A stretch of 47,084 nt of DNA from CAZJOD01 sp964547525 (GTDB lineage: Bacteria; Bacillota; Clostridia; JAAYHZ01), in assembly GCA_964547525.1 (NCBI GenBank), contig CAZJOD010000007.1, forward strand, positions 1-47,084, given 5' to 3'. The notes under the pieces are model-generated. The model did no database searches, was not told the DNA's origin, and was given only the letters and a program-made list of their open reading frames with translations. The stretch's first letter is position 1, and every line of letters begins with the position of its first letter. This document shows positions 26,828 through 34,899 of the stretch, piece after piece. Both the position numbers and the translations under genes were made by a program.

Positions 26828-27907
26828 TCATTCCCATGGCAGAATCGCAACTTTTACCGCATTTGTTACATCTTTATTTATAACCGTATCGAACGCTGTT
26901 TTTACATTATCAATTCCGTAAGTATGAGTTACCATCTTTCCAAAGTCGATTTTACCGGTATTCATTAAACGTATCGCCTCTAAAAAATCGTCATACAAAT
27001 TATTAGCGCTTACTGTGACGCTTCTTTCACCACTTAACATTGACAATGAAAAATTAACCGGATTTTTTCCCGCTACAAGACTGACAAACACACCGCTTTC
27101 ACAGAGACATCTCATACCGTCGTTTAATGTTTCCTTTTTCCCTACCGTATCGAAGATTCTGTTAACGCCCAACCCACCGGTAGAAGACATGACTTCCTTG
27201 ACAATATTACAACTCAATGAATTTAAAACAATTCCCGCTCCATGTCGATCGGCAAACTTTAATAAATTTTCTACTATATCCGTAATAAAAACACAGTCAC
27301 AACCATGTGCCTTCAATACCGATGAAATACATAAGCCTACGGGCCCCGCGCCCATTACAAGAGCTCTCATTCCCGGTTTGAAGTTTGAAACCGAAACCGC
27401 ATGAACAGCCACCGCCAGGGGATCTAAAACCACCGCATCCACAAATGATATATTATCGGGTAATTCATAGACATGAGTCGCCCAACTTTTGCAATATTGA
27501 GCCATTCCCCCGGGATAATACTCCATTTCGCCCCAACCGGCTCCGTGTCCTATATGAATTGTATCTTTACAAAGATTGTATCTTCCCGTTCTACAGAATT
27601 CACATGCTCCGCATGTGTTGTAAGGTTCCACTGCAACTCTCTTGTTTAACAACCGTGCGTATTTTTCATGTCCCACCTCACAAACAATTCCTGCAAATTC
27701 ATGTCCTAGTACCATATTAGGCGGATTATCCCTGTGTTCTCCTAATGTGTGAAGAGCCCATGGATTTTCACCCTTTAGATATTTCAAGTCACTACCACAT
27801 ATACCACAAGCCATAACCTTAACCAAAACCTCGTTTTGGTTTATAACAGGTTTTGGTATATCTTTGCAAATCAATCGCTCCGGACTTAATAAAACACAAG
27901 CTTTCAT
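26828..27907 (-). CDS. Zinc-dependent medium-chain alcohol/polyol dehydrogenase
   Basis: A 359-residue NAD(P)-dependent dehydrogenase of the MDR superfamily, in the sorbitol/threonine dehydrogenase-like group; substrate unknown. Catalytic zinc ligands: C37 (CGICGSD) with H69 and E70 (LGHEF). The structural zinc cysteines are C99, C102, C105 and C113. The Rossmann motif VMGAGPVGLC is intact. It lies 74 bp downstream of the sulfatase-DHFR gene on the same strand with its own GAGGTG ribosome site, so co-transcription is likely. Oxidation of a sugar or polyol released in the same pathway is inference. Confidence 0.92.
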   Translation of the reverse strand: MKACVLLSPERLICKDIPKPVINQNEVLVKVMACGICGSDLKYLKGENPWALHTLGEHRDNPPNMVLGHEFAGIVCEVGHEKYARLLNKRVAVEPYNTCGACEFCRTGRYNLCKDTIHIGHGAGWGEMEYYPGGMAQYCKSWATHVYELPDNISFVDAVVLDPLAVAVHAVSVSNFKPGMRALVMGAGPVGLCISSVLKAHGCDCVFITDIVENLLKFADRHGAGIVLNSLSCNIVKEVMSSTGGLGVNRIFDTVGKKETLNDGMRCLCESGVFVSLVAGKNPVNFSLSMLSGERSVTVSANNLYDDFLEAIRLMNTGKIDFGKMVTHTYGIDNVKTAFDTVINKDVTNAVKVAILPWE

Positions 27908-27981
27908 ATTAACACCTCATAATTCTAAATTATTTATTGGATTTTTAGTTTCATAAACTTTTAAAGCACTTGCAATATATA

Positions 27982-29778
27982 TCATTCGATTCTTTCGTAA
28001 GTATAGTATGTGTAAGGTATGTCTCCTTCAACCCTTTTTTCATAGGTCACTTGAAACATATCCTTATCAATTTCCGGGAAAAAAGTATTACCCGGAATAC
28101 ATCGGTGAACTACAGTTAAATATATCCTATCCGCCAACCGTAAACTCTCCTCATATACCTTGCCTCCACCTGCAATAAACACTTCTTCTTCTCCTTTAAC
28201 CGTCATCAAAGCGTCATATAAAGATGATACGGTTATACAATTGTCAAATTTATAATTTTTTGTTCTTGATACAACGATAGTTTTTCTACCCGGTAAAGGC
28301 TTTCCTATGGATTCATATGTTTTTCTACCCATAATAACGGTTTTTCCAACTGTTAAGTCCTTAAAACGCAGCTGCTCCCCGGGTATTCTCCAAGGTATCT
28401 TATCGTCATTACCTATAACATAATTTTCAGCCATAGCGGCTATTAACGATATCTTGGTTTTATAGTCAGGCGCAGGATGGTAGGGTTTATCTAAATACGA
28501 GCCTTCCGGTGCGGGAATTTTACCCTTTAACAAGGGGTCTTCGGTCATAATCATTATATTGTTTAACCTGTTTTTCATATCGTAAACAATCTGTGAGTAT
28601 TTCGGATTGTCAATTTGATTTAACTTTTCGCAAGGATCCGAATATAAGTCGAAAAGTGCTTCTTGTAAGTGTTCTTCCTCTAAAAAACCTGCTTGATTGA
28701 CCATAAAACTCTTCGAATACCCGTTATCACAATTAGGTCCCACAATTAACGGATAATCTCCAAAATACTTAATATATTTATATCTTTCGGTTCTTACACA
28801 CCTGGTAGGTTCAAATGCCGCATGGTAATTTATTTCGGCAAATATTTCATCTCTAACCTTATCGCATTGCTTTTTTAAAATCGGCATTAAAGATTTTCCG
28901 ATTAATCTTTCCGGGGCGGTTAAACCTGCATAATCACATACTGTAGGAAATATGTCAAGATGAGAAGTCAAAGAATCAACCACACGTCCTCTCATATCAT
29001 TCTCGGGACATTTTATAATCAATGAAACCTGTATTCCGGTATCTAACAGATTACATTTCATCCTTGGAAAAGCAATACCGTGATCGGTAGTAAAAAATAT
29101 AAAAGAATCCTTATCATATCCGTTTTTTTTCAAAGCGTCAAAAACCAATCCCGAACAATAGTCCAAAACCGCCGCAGAAGCCATATATTCCGCAAAATCC
29201 AATCTGGTTTCCGGATTATCATATAAAACAGCAGGAACCGTTATGTAATCCGGGTTTATACCCATATCCTCATTTATAAATTTCCTATGGGTGACCGACA
29301 TCCCGAACGATAAAAAAAGCGGTTTATCTTTTTCTCTTTCATTTAAGTATTCCACTACGGCTTCGGCGTTTTTTATATCTTGATTTAAAAACCCGTTGAA
29401 AGGTTTGGCATCTTGTTTTCCTGTTAAATATTTTTGGTAACCGATTTCTTCCCAATATTTTCCCTTTTTATCTATTTCATGTTGTACTCCGCAAAGAATT
29501 GTTTCATAACCGTTATTTTTTAAGAAATTACTCATATGCTTTGTAGGATCATCTAAAGAAAAGCCTCTGTGGACCAGCCCTGTAACACCACATTGGTGTG
29601 GTGTCACCCCGGTTAACATAGCCGCTCTGCTTGCGGAACACGTAGGATTTGCACAATAGTTTCTTCTGAACAATGTTCCCTCTTTGGCAAAATTCATTAA
29701 ATTGGGGGTGGGAATATTAAACCCGTAAGCTTGATTAAATATTCCCATATCATGGGTGTGTATATAAATTATGTTCAT
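27982..29778 (-). CDS. Sulfatase fused to dihydrofolate reductase
   Basis: A 598-residue protein with two full enzyme domains in one frame. Residues 1 to about 430 form an N-terminal-type sulfatase: HTHDMG metal site, maturation motif C47-S-A-S-R51 (cysteine type, for conversion to formylglycine by an anaerobic maturase), FTTDHG, and a C-terminal FDLYSDPCEKLNQ. Residues 442-598 (27982-28455) form a complete dihydrofolate reductase: SLIAAMAENYVIG, PWRIPGEQLRF with an acidic residue at the catalytic place, MGRKTYESIGKPLPGRK, and FIAGGGKVYEE. At the junction the usual DHFR initiator methionine is replaced by KI (AAG ATA), with no internal ribosome site. No signal peptide is present, so both domains are cytoplasmic. 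AGGAGAG precedes the ATG. Confidence 0.9.
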   Translation of the reverse strand: MNIIYIHTHDMGIFNQAYGFNIPTPNLMNFAKEGTLFRRNYCANPTCSASRAAMLTGVTPHQCGVTGLVHRGFSLDDPTKHMSNFLKNNGYETILCGVQHEIDKKGKYWEEIGYQKYLTGKQDAKPFNGFLNQDIKNAEAVVEYLNEREKDKPLFLSFGMSVTHRKFINEDMGINPDYITVPAVLYDNPETRLDFAEYMASAAVLDYCSGLVFDALKKNGYDKDSFIFFTTDHGIAFPRMKCNLLDTGIQVSLIIKCPENDMRGRVVDSLTSHLDIFPTVCDYAGLTAPERLIGKSLMPILKKQCDKVRDEIFAEINYHAAFEPTRCVRTERYKYIKYFGDYPLIVGPNCDNGYSKSFMVNQAGFLEEEHLQEALFDLYSDPCEKLNQIDNPKYSQIVYDMKNRLNNIMIMTEDPLLKGKIPAPEGSYLDKPYHPAPDYKTKISLIAAMAENYVIGNDDKIPWRIPGEQLRFKDLTVGKTVIMGRKTYESIGKPLPGRKTIVVSRTKNYKFDNCITVSSLYDALMTVKGEEEVFIAGGGKVYEESLRLADRIYLTVVHRCIPGNTFFPEIDKDMFQVTYEKRVEGDIPYTYYTYERIE

Positions 29779-29960
29779 AGTCTTTCTCTCCTTTTTTTAT
29801 AATATCATATCATACCGGGTATATATTAAAAATATATTTACATGTATCGATCTATATATAACCTGTTATCAATTGTTATTATGACATATAAGCATTATAA
29901 ATAAGTATGATACCCGATTTCGGACGGTTAAAAACACTAAAAGTTATTTCAAAATTGCCA

Positions 29961-29989
29961 TTGACTTAAAATAAAATCTCATTTACAAT
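29961..29989 (+). promoter_or_regulatory. tRNA promoter
   Basis: TTGACT (29961-29966), 17-bp spacer, TACAAT (29984-29989); the first tRNA gene starts 17 bases downstream. Confidence 0.75.
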
Positions 29990-30005
29990 ATATATGTTTA
30001 CAGAT

Positions 30006-30081
30006 GGGGCATTAGCGCAGCTGGGAGCGCACCACACTGGCAGTGTGGGGGTCACGGGTTCGAGTCCCGTATGCTCCACCA
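30006..30081 (+). tRNA. tRNA-Ala (anticodon GGC)
   Basis: A 76-nt cloverleaf: acceptor GGGGCAT/ATGCTCC, anticodon stem CCACA/TGTGG with loop CTGGCAG (anticodon GGC), T-arm ACGGG/CCCGT with TTCGAGT, and encoded CCA. The 3:70 pair is G-U, the alanine identity mark. Confidence 0.96.
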
Positions 30082-30086
30082 CTTTC

Positions 30087-30162
30087 GGGGGTGTGGCTCA
30101 GTTGGGAGAGCGCTTGCTTCGCATGTAAGAGGTCACGGGTTCGAATCCCGTCATCTCCACCA
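30087..30162 (+). tRNA. tRNA-Ala (anticodon CGC)
   Basis: Five bases after the first tRNA. Acceptor GGGGGTG/CATCTCC, anticodon stem CTTGC/GTAAG with loop TTCGCAT (anticodon CGC, reading GCG), T-arm ACGGG/CCCGT and encoded CCA. Again G3-U70. Both tRNAs share one promoter and are convergent with the isomerase-like gene. Confidence 0.94.
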
Positions 30163-30193
30163 TTTATTATAATCTAAGGTTACTACCATGGCT

Positions 30194-31030
30194 TTAATTA
30201 CCATAAAACAATTCTTTTATATACCGGATATCTTCTTTTATATATTCGTTTACATTAACGGTATCACTGTACTCAGCTGTCATGCACACGGTTTTGTCAT
30301 ATTCCTTATTTTTCAGAAACTTAACCGCTTGAGACCAAGACCCGTTGCCGTGCCTGCCCGTTGTCCAATAGGCTTTCCATACTGCTTCCCGTGCTTGCTC
30401 TCCGGTTATCAATCGATAATAACCGGCTTTAAAATTCACCATACACAAATAATCCCACAACATATCCAATGAAATATCGGGTTCTGTACCTGATAAACCG
30501 TTATGCCCCGAATCCCATACCGCTGCAATATACTTAGGATCATAATCTTTTACCAAAAGATACAACTCTGCCGGACCGAAAACATAATACCCGCAATGGT
30601 GTTGTATTCCGACTGTAACATTATTCTTTACACAAAGAGGATAAACCGCATCCATTTTCATTTTAAAATCTTTAAAGTTAGCGGCGAAACCCTTGCTTTT
30701 ATCGTAACCTAACATTATTCTCACTATCGGTACGGATGCGTATTTACATCCTTCAAACAGCTCTTTTGTGGTACAATCCGGATGGTAACCGTCGGGAGTC
30801 ATATCAAAACCGATATTCCCGGCTATAGAGGTAATTTTCAGATTATACTTATTCATTGTTTCAGCCAATCGGATAATTCCCTCCGCACCCTCTTTGGGTT
30901 CAATTTGGAATCCTTCCCTTAACGGGTATTCGACACCGTCAAACCCCAAAGCTTTCACATGTTCACATAACCGATCCAATGAAATATCCTTCCATGGTTT
31001 TGTAAAAACCGATAAACATACTTTAGTCAT
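30194..31030 (-). CDS. Sugar phosphate isomerase/epimerase-like TIM barrel protein
   Basis: A 278-residue protein of the xylose isomerase-like / AP endonuclease 2 TIM-barrel superfamily. The N-terminal KALGFDGVEYPLREG, the middle VGIQHHCGYY and the later AVWDSGHNGL carry the expected acidic and histidine metal ligands. Members isomerise or epimerise sugars or inositols; the substrate here is unknown. The start MTKVCLSVF at 31030 is supported by AAAGGATG a few bases upstream, so the longer frame to 31057 is unlikely. No signal peptide is present. It may serve the same carbohydrate route as the sulfatase and lyase genes, although it is transcribed alone. Confidence 0.87.
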   Translation of the reverse strand: MTKVCLSVFTKPWKDISLDRLCEHVKALGFDGVEYPLREGFQIEPKEGAEGIIRLAETMNKYNLKITSIAGNIGFDMTPDGYHPDCTTKELFEGCKYASVPIVRIMLGYDKSKGFAANFKDFKMKMDAVYPLCVKNNVTVGIQHHCGYYVFGPAELYLLVKDYDPKYIAAVWDSGHNGLSGTEPDISLDMLWDYLCMVNFKAGYYRLITGEQAREAVWKAYWTTGRHGNGSWSQAVKFLKNKEYDKTVCMTAEYSDTVNVNEYIKEDIRYIKELFYGN

Positions 31031-31318
31031 ATAATCATCCTTTCTTACCGGTGACACTCATTAATATATTATATATCCTAAATCGTATCACAAATTTACA
31101 TCGGATTAATAAACATTATAAATATAATTTTAATTTAACCTAATTTATTTTATATACATACGATTTTATAAGCCGAAAACCCATATACTTTATATATCTT
31201 ACTATCCGATTGCGGAAGATTCAATAATACCTTAAATATTACATCGGTCTTATATTTTCGTTTTTATTGTATTTTGATATTACATGTAATAAGGCATTTT
31301 TATATGTAAAACTCTATA

Positions 31319-31327
31319 TGATATAAT
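31319..31327 (+). promoter_or_regulatory. Extended -10 promoter for dipeptidase
   Basis: TG-A-TATAAT, 21 bp before the dipeptidase start. The rest of the 31058-31348 spacer is AT-rich with nothing else I can support. Confidence 0.5.
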
Positions 31328-31348
31328 AAAAGATAACGGAGGTACGGT

Positions 31349-32284
31349 ATGATAATTTTGGATGCTCATTGCGACACCCTTTTAAAAATAAGTTATGACA
31401 AAAAGGATTTGTATCGAAATTCGTGTCACTTGGATGTAAAAAGAATGGTTGAAAACGGAAAAAGTGTACAGTTTTTTGCAGCGTTTATACGACCCGAACT
31501 TTCCACTCATGCTTTGTTAAATGCAATACAAATGATTGATAATTTGTTTATAAATGTTAAATTGTATAATGAATATATAGATATTGCATATTCTGTTTCG
31601 GATATTCAAAAAATAACCGATTCGGGAAAAGTCGCGGCAATAATATCTATAGAAGGAGGAGACGCATTATCTAAAGATTTATCGGTACTTAGGACGTTTT
31701 ATAGATTAGGCGTACGTTCTTTAGGTCTTACATGGAATTTTCGTAATCAAATAGCTGAGGGTGTATCAGACGATTCCGGCACCGGATTGACATCTTTCGG
31801 TAGATCGGTCATAGAAGAAATGAACCGGATAGGGATGGTTATAGATTTATCCCACATAAATAAAAAAGGTTTTTGGGATGTGCTGGAACTCACCAAACAA
31901 CCTGTAATAGCCTCGCATTCAAATGCTCAGACGTTATGTGTACATAAAAGAAATCTTGACGATTGGCAATTAGCGGCCTTAAAAGATAACGGGGGTGTAG
32001 TGGGCATAAACTTTTATCCTTCGTTTTTAAGAGAAGATTCAAAAGCGACCGTTAACGATGTATTGCTTCATATCGAGTATATAGCAGGATTGATAGGATA
32101 CGAACACGTAGGTTTCGGATCGGATTTTGACGGAATAGAACAAACTCCTAAAGGTCTTGAAGGTGTAGAATGTTTTCCGGATTTAATAAACCGGCTTTAC
32201 CGGTTAAATTATAGCGAAGAGCAAGTTAAAGCCATAACCTCCGGGAACTTCTTACGGGTGTTAAGCAAAGTTATAGGCCAATAA
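31349..32284 (+). CDS. Membrane dipeptidase family (M19) metallopeptidase
   Basis: A zinc dipeptidase of the renal dipeptidase family, which splits dipeptides, often with a D-residue at the C-terminal side. All expected ligands of the binuclear site are visible in 311 residues: H7 and D9 (DAHCDT), E102 (SIEGGDAL), H169 (IDLSHI) and H190 (IASHSN), and FGSDFDG further on completes the site. No signal peptide is present, so despite the family name it is cytoplasmic. CGGAGG lies before the ATG. It appears to be transcribed alone. Confidence 0.93.
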   Translation: MIILDAHCDTLLKISYDKKDLYRNSCHLDVKRMVENGKSVQFFAAFIRPELSTHALLNAIQMIDNLFINVKLYNEYIDIAYSVSDIQKITDSGKVAAIISIEGGDALSKDLSVLRTFYRLGVRSLGLTWNFRNQIAEGVSDDSGTGLTSFGRSVIEEMNRIGMVIDLSHINKKGFWDVLELTKQPVIASHSNAQTLCVHKRNLDDWQLAALKDNGGVVGINFYPSFLREDSKATVNDVLLHIEYIAGLIGYEHVGFGSDFDGIEQTPKGLEGVECFPDLINRLYRLNYSEEQVKAITSGNFLRVLSKVIGQ

Positions 32285-32329
32285 TATAATTGGTATTACT
32301 CATTTTCCAATGATTTAATTAAATTCATA

Positions 32330-32358
32330 TTTTCAGGTAACCTACTGTATGATATAAT
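32330..32358 (+). promoter_or_regulatory. Promoter for DUF5050 lipoprotein
   Basis: TTTTCA (32330-32335), 17 bp, TATAAT (32353-32358) with the extended TG at 32350-32351. Confidence 0.55.
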
Positions 32359-32399
32359 TATAAGAGTACAAAAACCAAACTTAAGAAACGGATGAATTT

Positions 32400-33464
32400 A
32401 TGATGAAAAAAAATATAAAAGTGTTAACATTTTTACTAATAATAACGGTTTCGATATTGGTAACGTCATGTACCGAAAATAGAGAAACTGCAAGACTCAA
32501 ACAACCCACCGAAGATAACGGGTATATAATACCGAATGACGTCGGAAACATTCCGGGGAATATCGCCAACAGCGGTTTGGTTGCAGAAGGTGATAACTTT
32601 ATATACTATGTGGATATGTATAAACACGGAAGGATCTATTCAATCAACAGGCAAAACGGAGAAAAAAAGATGATAGTAGATACCACCGCAAGATTTTTAA
32701 ATTATTATAACGGCACCTTGTATTTCATGAATTACTCGGATAATGGAAATATATACACGGTAAACCAATTGGGCGAACAAATGACTTTGCTGGTTGAAGC
32801 CTCGGCTTATGACATTAACATTGTAAACGATATGATATATTTTTCTAATGATGCCGATAACGCTTATATATATCGGGTAGGCCTCGACGGAAGCGGCTTG
32901 GTGAAGCTGGTCGACAGATCCACTTGGGGCTTGGTCGTGGATAAAACCGGAATGATGTACTTTATAGACAGAAATGATAACGACAGATTATACAGAGCCA
33001 CAGCCGACGGTAAACAAATTACCAAATTAAGCGATGACAGTGTTCGCTATATCAATATTTGGGATGATCGTATCTATTATATAAATCGTTCCGATTACGA
33101 TCAAATATACAGTATAAAATTTGACGGATCCGATAGACAGCTTATAATTGCGGAAGATTGTTGGAGCCTTAACGTTTATCAAAATAATATATTTTATACC
33201 GCTTATGAAAAATCAAACGTTATATTTAGAACCGACTTAAACGGTAATAAAAGGACAACTCTTACAACTTCACCCGGTGCTTACATCAATTTCGCAGATA
33301 ACAGATTGTATTATTATTCTGAAGTTGAAGGTGACCATAAAGCTATATATAGATTGACTCCGGACGGAACAAGTATTGAAATATTATCCTACCAAAAAGA
33401 AAACGTGGCAAGAAAGGATACACCCGAAACTACAACCACTGCACCCGGTCAGAATGTAGGGTAA
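32400..33464 (+). CDS. DUF5050-type beta-propeller lipoprotein
   Basis: A 354-residue secreted lipoprotein: lysine-rich start, hydrophobic stretch and lipobox VTSC (cysteine 24). The rest is a repeat of about 40-45 residues with the pattern IYYINRSDYDQIYSIKFDG, matching DUF5050, expected to fold as a beta-propeller. Repeats are visible as YFMNYSDNGNIYTVN, YFSNDADNAYIYRVG, YFIDRNDNDRLYRAT and YYINRSDYDQIYSIK. The C-terminus is threonine-rich and low in complexity (TPETTTTAPG). The function is unknown; such proteins probably sense or bind at the cell surface. It is 99 bp upstream of the second MoxR gene. Confidence 0.85.
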   Translation: MMKKNIKVLTFLLIITVSILVTSCTENRETARLKQPTEDNGYIIPNDVGNIPGNIANSGLVAEGDNFIYYVDMYKHGRIYSINRQNGEKKMIVDTTARFLNYYNGTLYFMNYSDNGNIYTVNQLGEQMTLLVEASAYDINIVNDMIYFSNDADNAYIYRVGLDGSGLVKLVDRSTWGLVVDKTGMMYFIDRNDNDRLYRATADGKQITKLSDDSVRYINIWDDRIYYINRSDYDQIYSIKFDGSDRQLIIAEDCWSLNVYQNNIFYTAYEKSNVIFRTDLNGNKRTTLTTSPGAYINFADNRLYYYSEVEGDHKAIYRLTPDGTSIEILSYQKENVARKDTPETTTTAPGQNVG

Positions 33465-33563
33465 AATTTTTAATTTCATAACAGCAAATCTGATAATTTT
33501 ATTATTTACCCGGCAATTACTTAAATGGCAACGGTAAAAATTTAATCGTAAAGGAAGATGGAT

Positions 33564-34517
33564 ATGGACATCAGTTTGATTAAAAGTTTGGCAACCAGAA
33601 TATCACTTAATATGAATAAAGTGATCGTAGGTAAGGAGGATACCATACAAAAGGTAATTGTATCTTTATTCTGTTCAGGGCATGTGTTGATCGAAGATGT
33701 ACCCGGAACAGGAAAAACCATGTTGGCTAAATCGTTATCCAAATCTATACAAGCAACCTTTAAAAGAATACAGTTCACACCGGATCTATTACCCTCGGAT
33801 TTAACAGGTATTAATTATTTTAACCAAAAATCCGGTGAATTCGTATTCCGGCAAGGTCCTGTTTTTACAAACATCCTGCTAGCGGATGAAATAAACAGAG
33901 CCACACCCAGAACACAATCGAGCTTACTGGAATGTATGGCCGAGCATCAGGTAACCATAGACGGTAATACCCTCAAGCTTTCCTCCCCGTTTTTTGTTAT
34001 AGCTACACAAAATCCGGTTGAGACACAAGGTACATTTCCTTTACCTGAAGCTCAGATGGACAGGTTTTTTATGCGTTTACGCATGGGTTATCCCTTAAAA
34101 GAAGAGGAAACCGGAATATTGACCCGGTTTATGACTGAAGATCCGCTTGAAACATTAAACCAAGTATGTACCGGTGAAGAGATTTCTCAAGTACAGGTTT
34201 TATACAAGCAAGTTCATGTTTCAGAGGATGTAAAAGATTATATCGTTAAAATAATAAATGAAACAAGAAGACATGATCGTATCTTGTTAGGAGTAAGTCC
34301 TAGAGGAAGTTTGGCTCTAATGAACGGAGCTCAAGCGTATGCGGCTATAAAGGGCAGGGATTATGTTACCCCTGACGATATAAAGAAAATGGCTCCTTCG
34401 GTTTTGGCCCATCGATTAATATTAAGAGGACATTCCATTTCCACCGGAGTTGAAAACGCCGAATTGATAATTGAGGATATATTAAAGAGAATCGAAGTGC
34501 CTACAGAAAAGATATAA
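33564..34517 (+). CDS. MoxR-family AAA ATPase, orphan copy
   Basis: A second MoxR-type ATPase (317 residues from the preferred start), clearly homologous to the operon copy at 25049 but diverged. Walker A DVPGTGKTMLAK, Walker B LLADEINRATPRTQSS, sensor 1 ATQNPVETQGTFPLPEAQMDRFF. No DUF58 or transglutaminase gene follows; its neighbours are a DUF5050 lipoprotein and a DUF5658 membrane protein. The ATG at 33564 has AAGGAAG at the correct distance (six bases); the ATG at 33558 is too close to it. Its partner may be encoded elsewhere, or it may share the partners of the operon copy. Confidence 0.92.
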   Translation: MDISLIKSLATRISLNMNKVIVGKEDTIQKVIVSLFCSGHVLIEDVPGTGKTMLAKSLSKSIQATFKRIQFTPDLLPSDLTGINYFNQKSGEFVFRQGPVFTNILLADEINRATPRTQSSLLECMAEHQVTIDGNTLKLSSPFFVIATQNPVETQGTFPLPEAQMDRFFMRLRMGYPLKEEETGILTRFMTEDPLETLNQVCTGEEISQVQVLYKQVHVSEDVKDYIVKIINETRRHDRILLGVSPRGSLALMNGAQAYAAIKGRDYVTPDDIKKMAPSVLAHRLILRGHSISTGVENAELIIEDILKRIEVPTEKI

Positions 34518-34592
34518 ATAACGAATATAAAGTATGCATAATTTGTTATTTTTGGGTTATAATGTTATTAACCGTAACCCGGAGGGAATATT

Positions 34593-34874
34593 ATGTATAC
34601 TTTTTTTATTCTGTTTATAACCGATTACGCACTTACATACATTGGAATAACATCCGGTTATATTATTGAAGGTAATCCTTTTATGAAATATTTCATGACG
34701 CTTGATTTTTTACCCGGTTTTTTAATAAGAATTGCTTTTGCATCATTATTTTGTATATGCTTTTCATATATTAAAAATAAAGATCCAAAAATGTATGTTA
34801 AAATGATTCGATTTGTGACATCGGTATTTTTTATGGTAATGATACTGCACATTTCTTGGATATGCCGTATATAA
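34593..34874 (+). CDS. DUF5658-like small membrane protein
   Basis: A 93-residue protein with three probable transmembrane helices (about 1-20, 42-62 and 70-90). The first carries the DUF5658-like pattern FITDYALTYIG...GNPFMKYFM with conserved acidic and NP residues. Function unknown. GGAGGG precedes the ATG. A TATAAT at 34558-34563 is embedded in a short inverted repeat (GGGTTA and TAACCC). It converges with the MutS-like gene with only 25 bp between stops. Confidence 0.7.
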   Translation: MYTFFILFITDYALTYIGITSGYIIEGNPFMKYFMTLDFLPGFLIRIAFASLFCICFSYIKNKDPKMYVKMIRFVTSVFFMVMILHISWICRI

Positions 34875-34899
34875 CCTTTAGCCAATCTTATACTATACT

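Noticed and set aside
27982..28455. Separate folA gene with its own start inside the sulfatase frame
   Set aside because: The only nearby ATG lies eight codons into the DHFR fold and would remove its first beta strand; no Shine-Dalgarno sequence precedes it.
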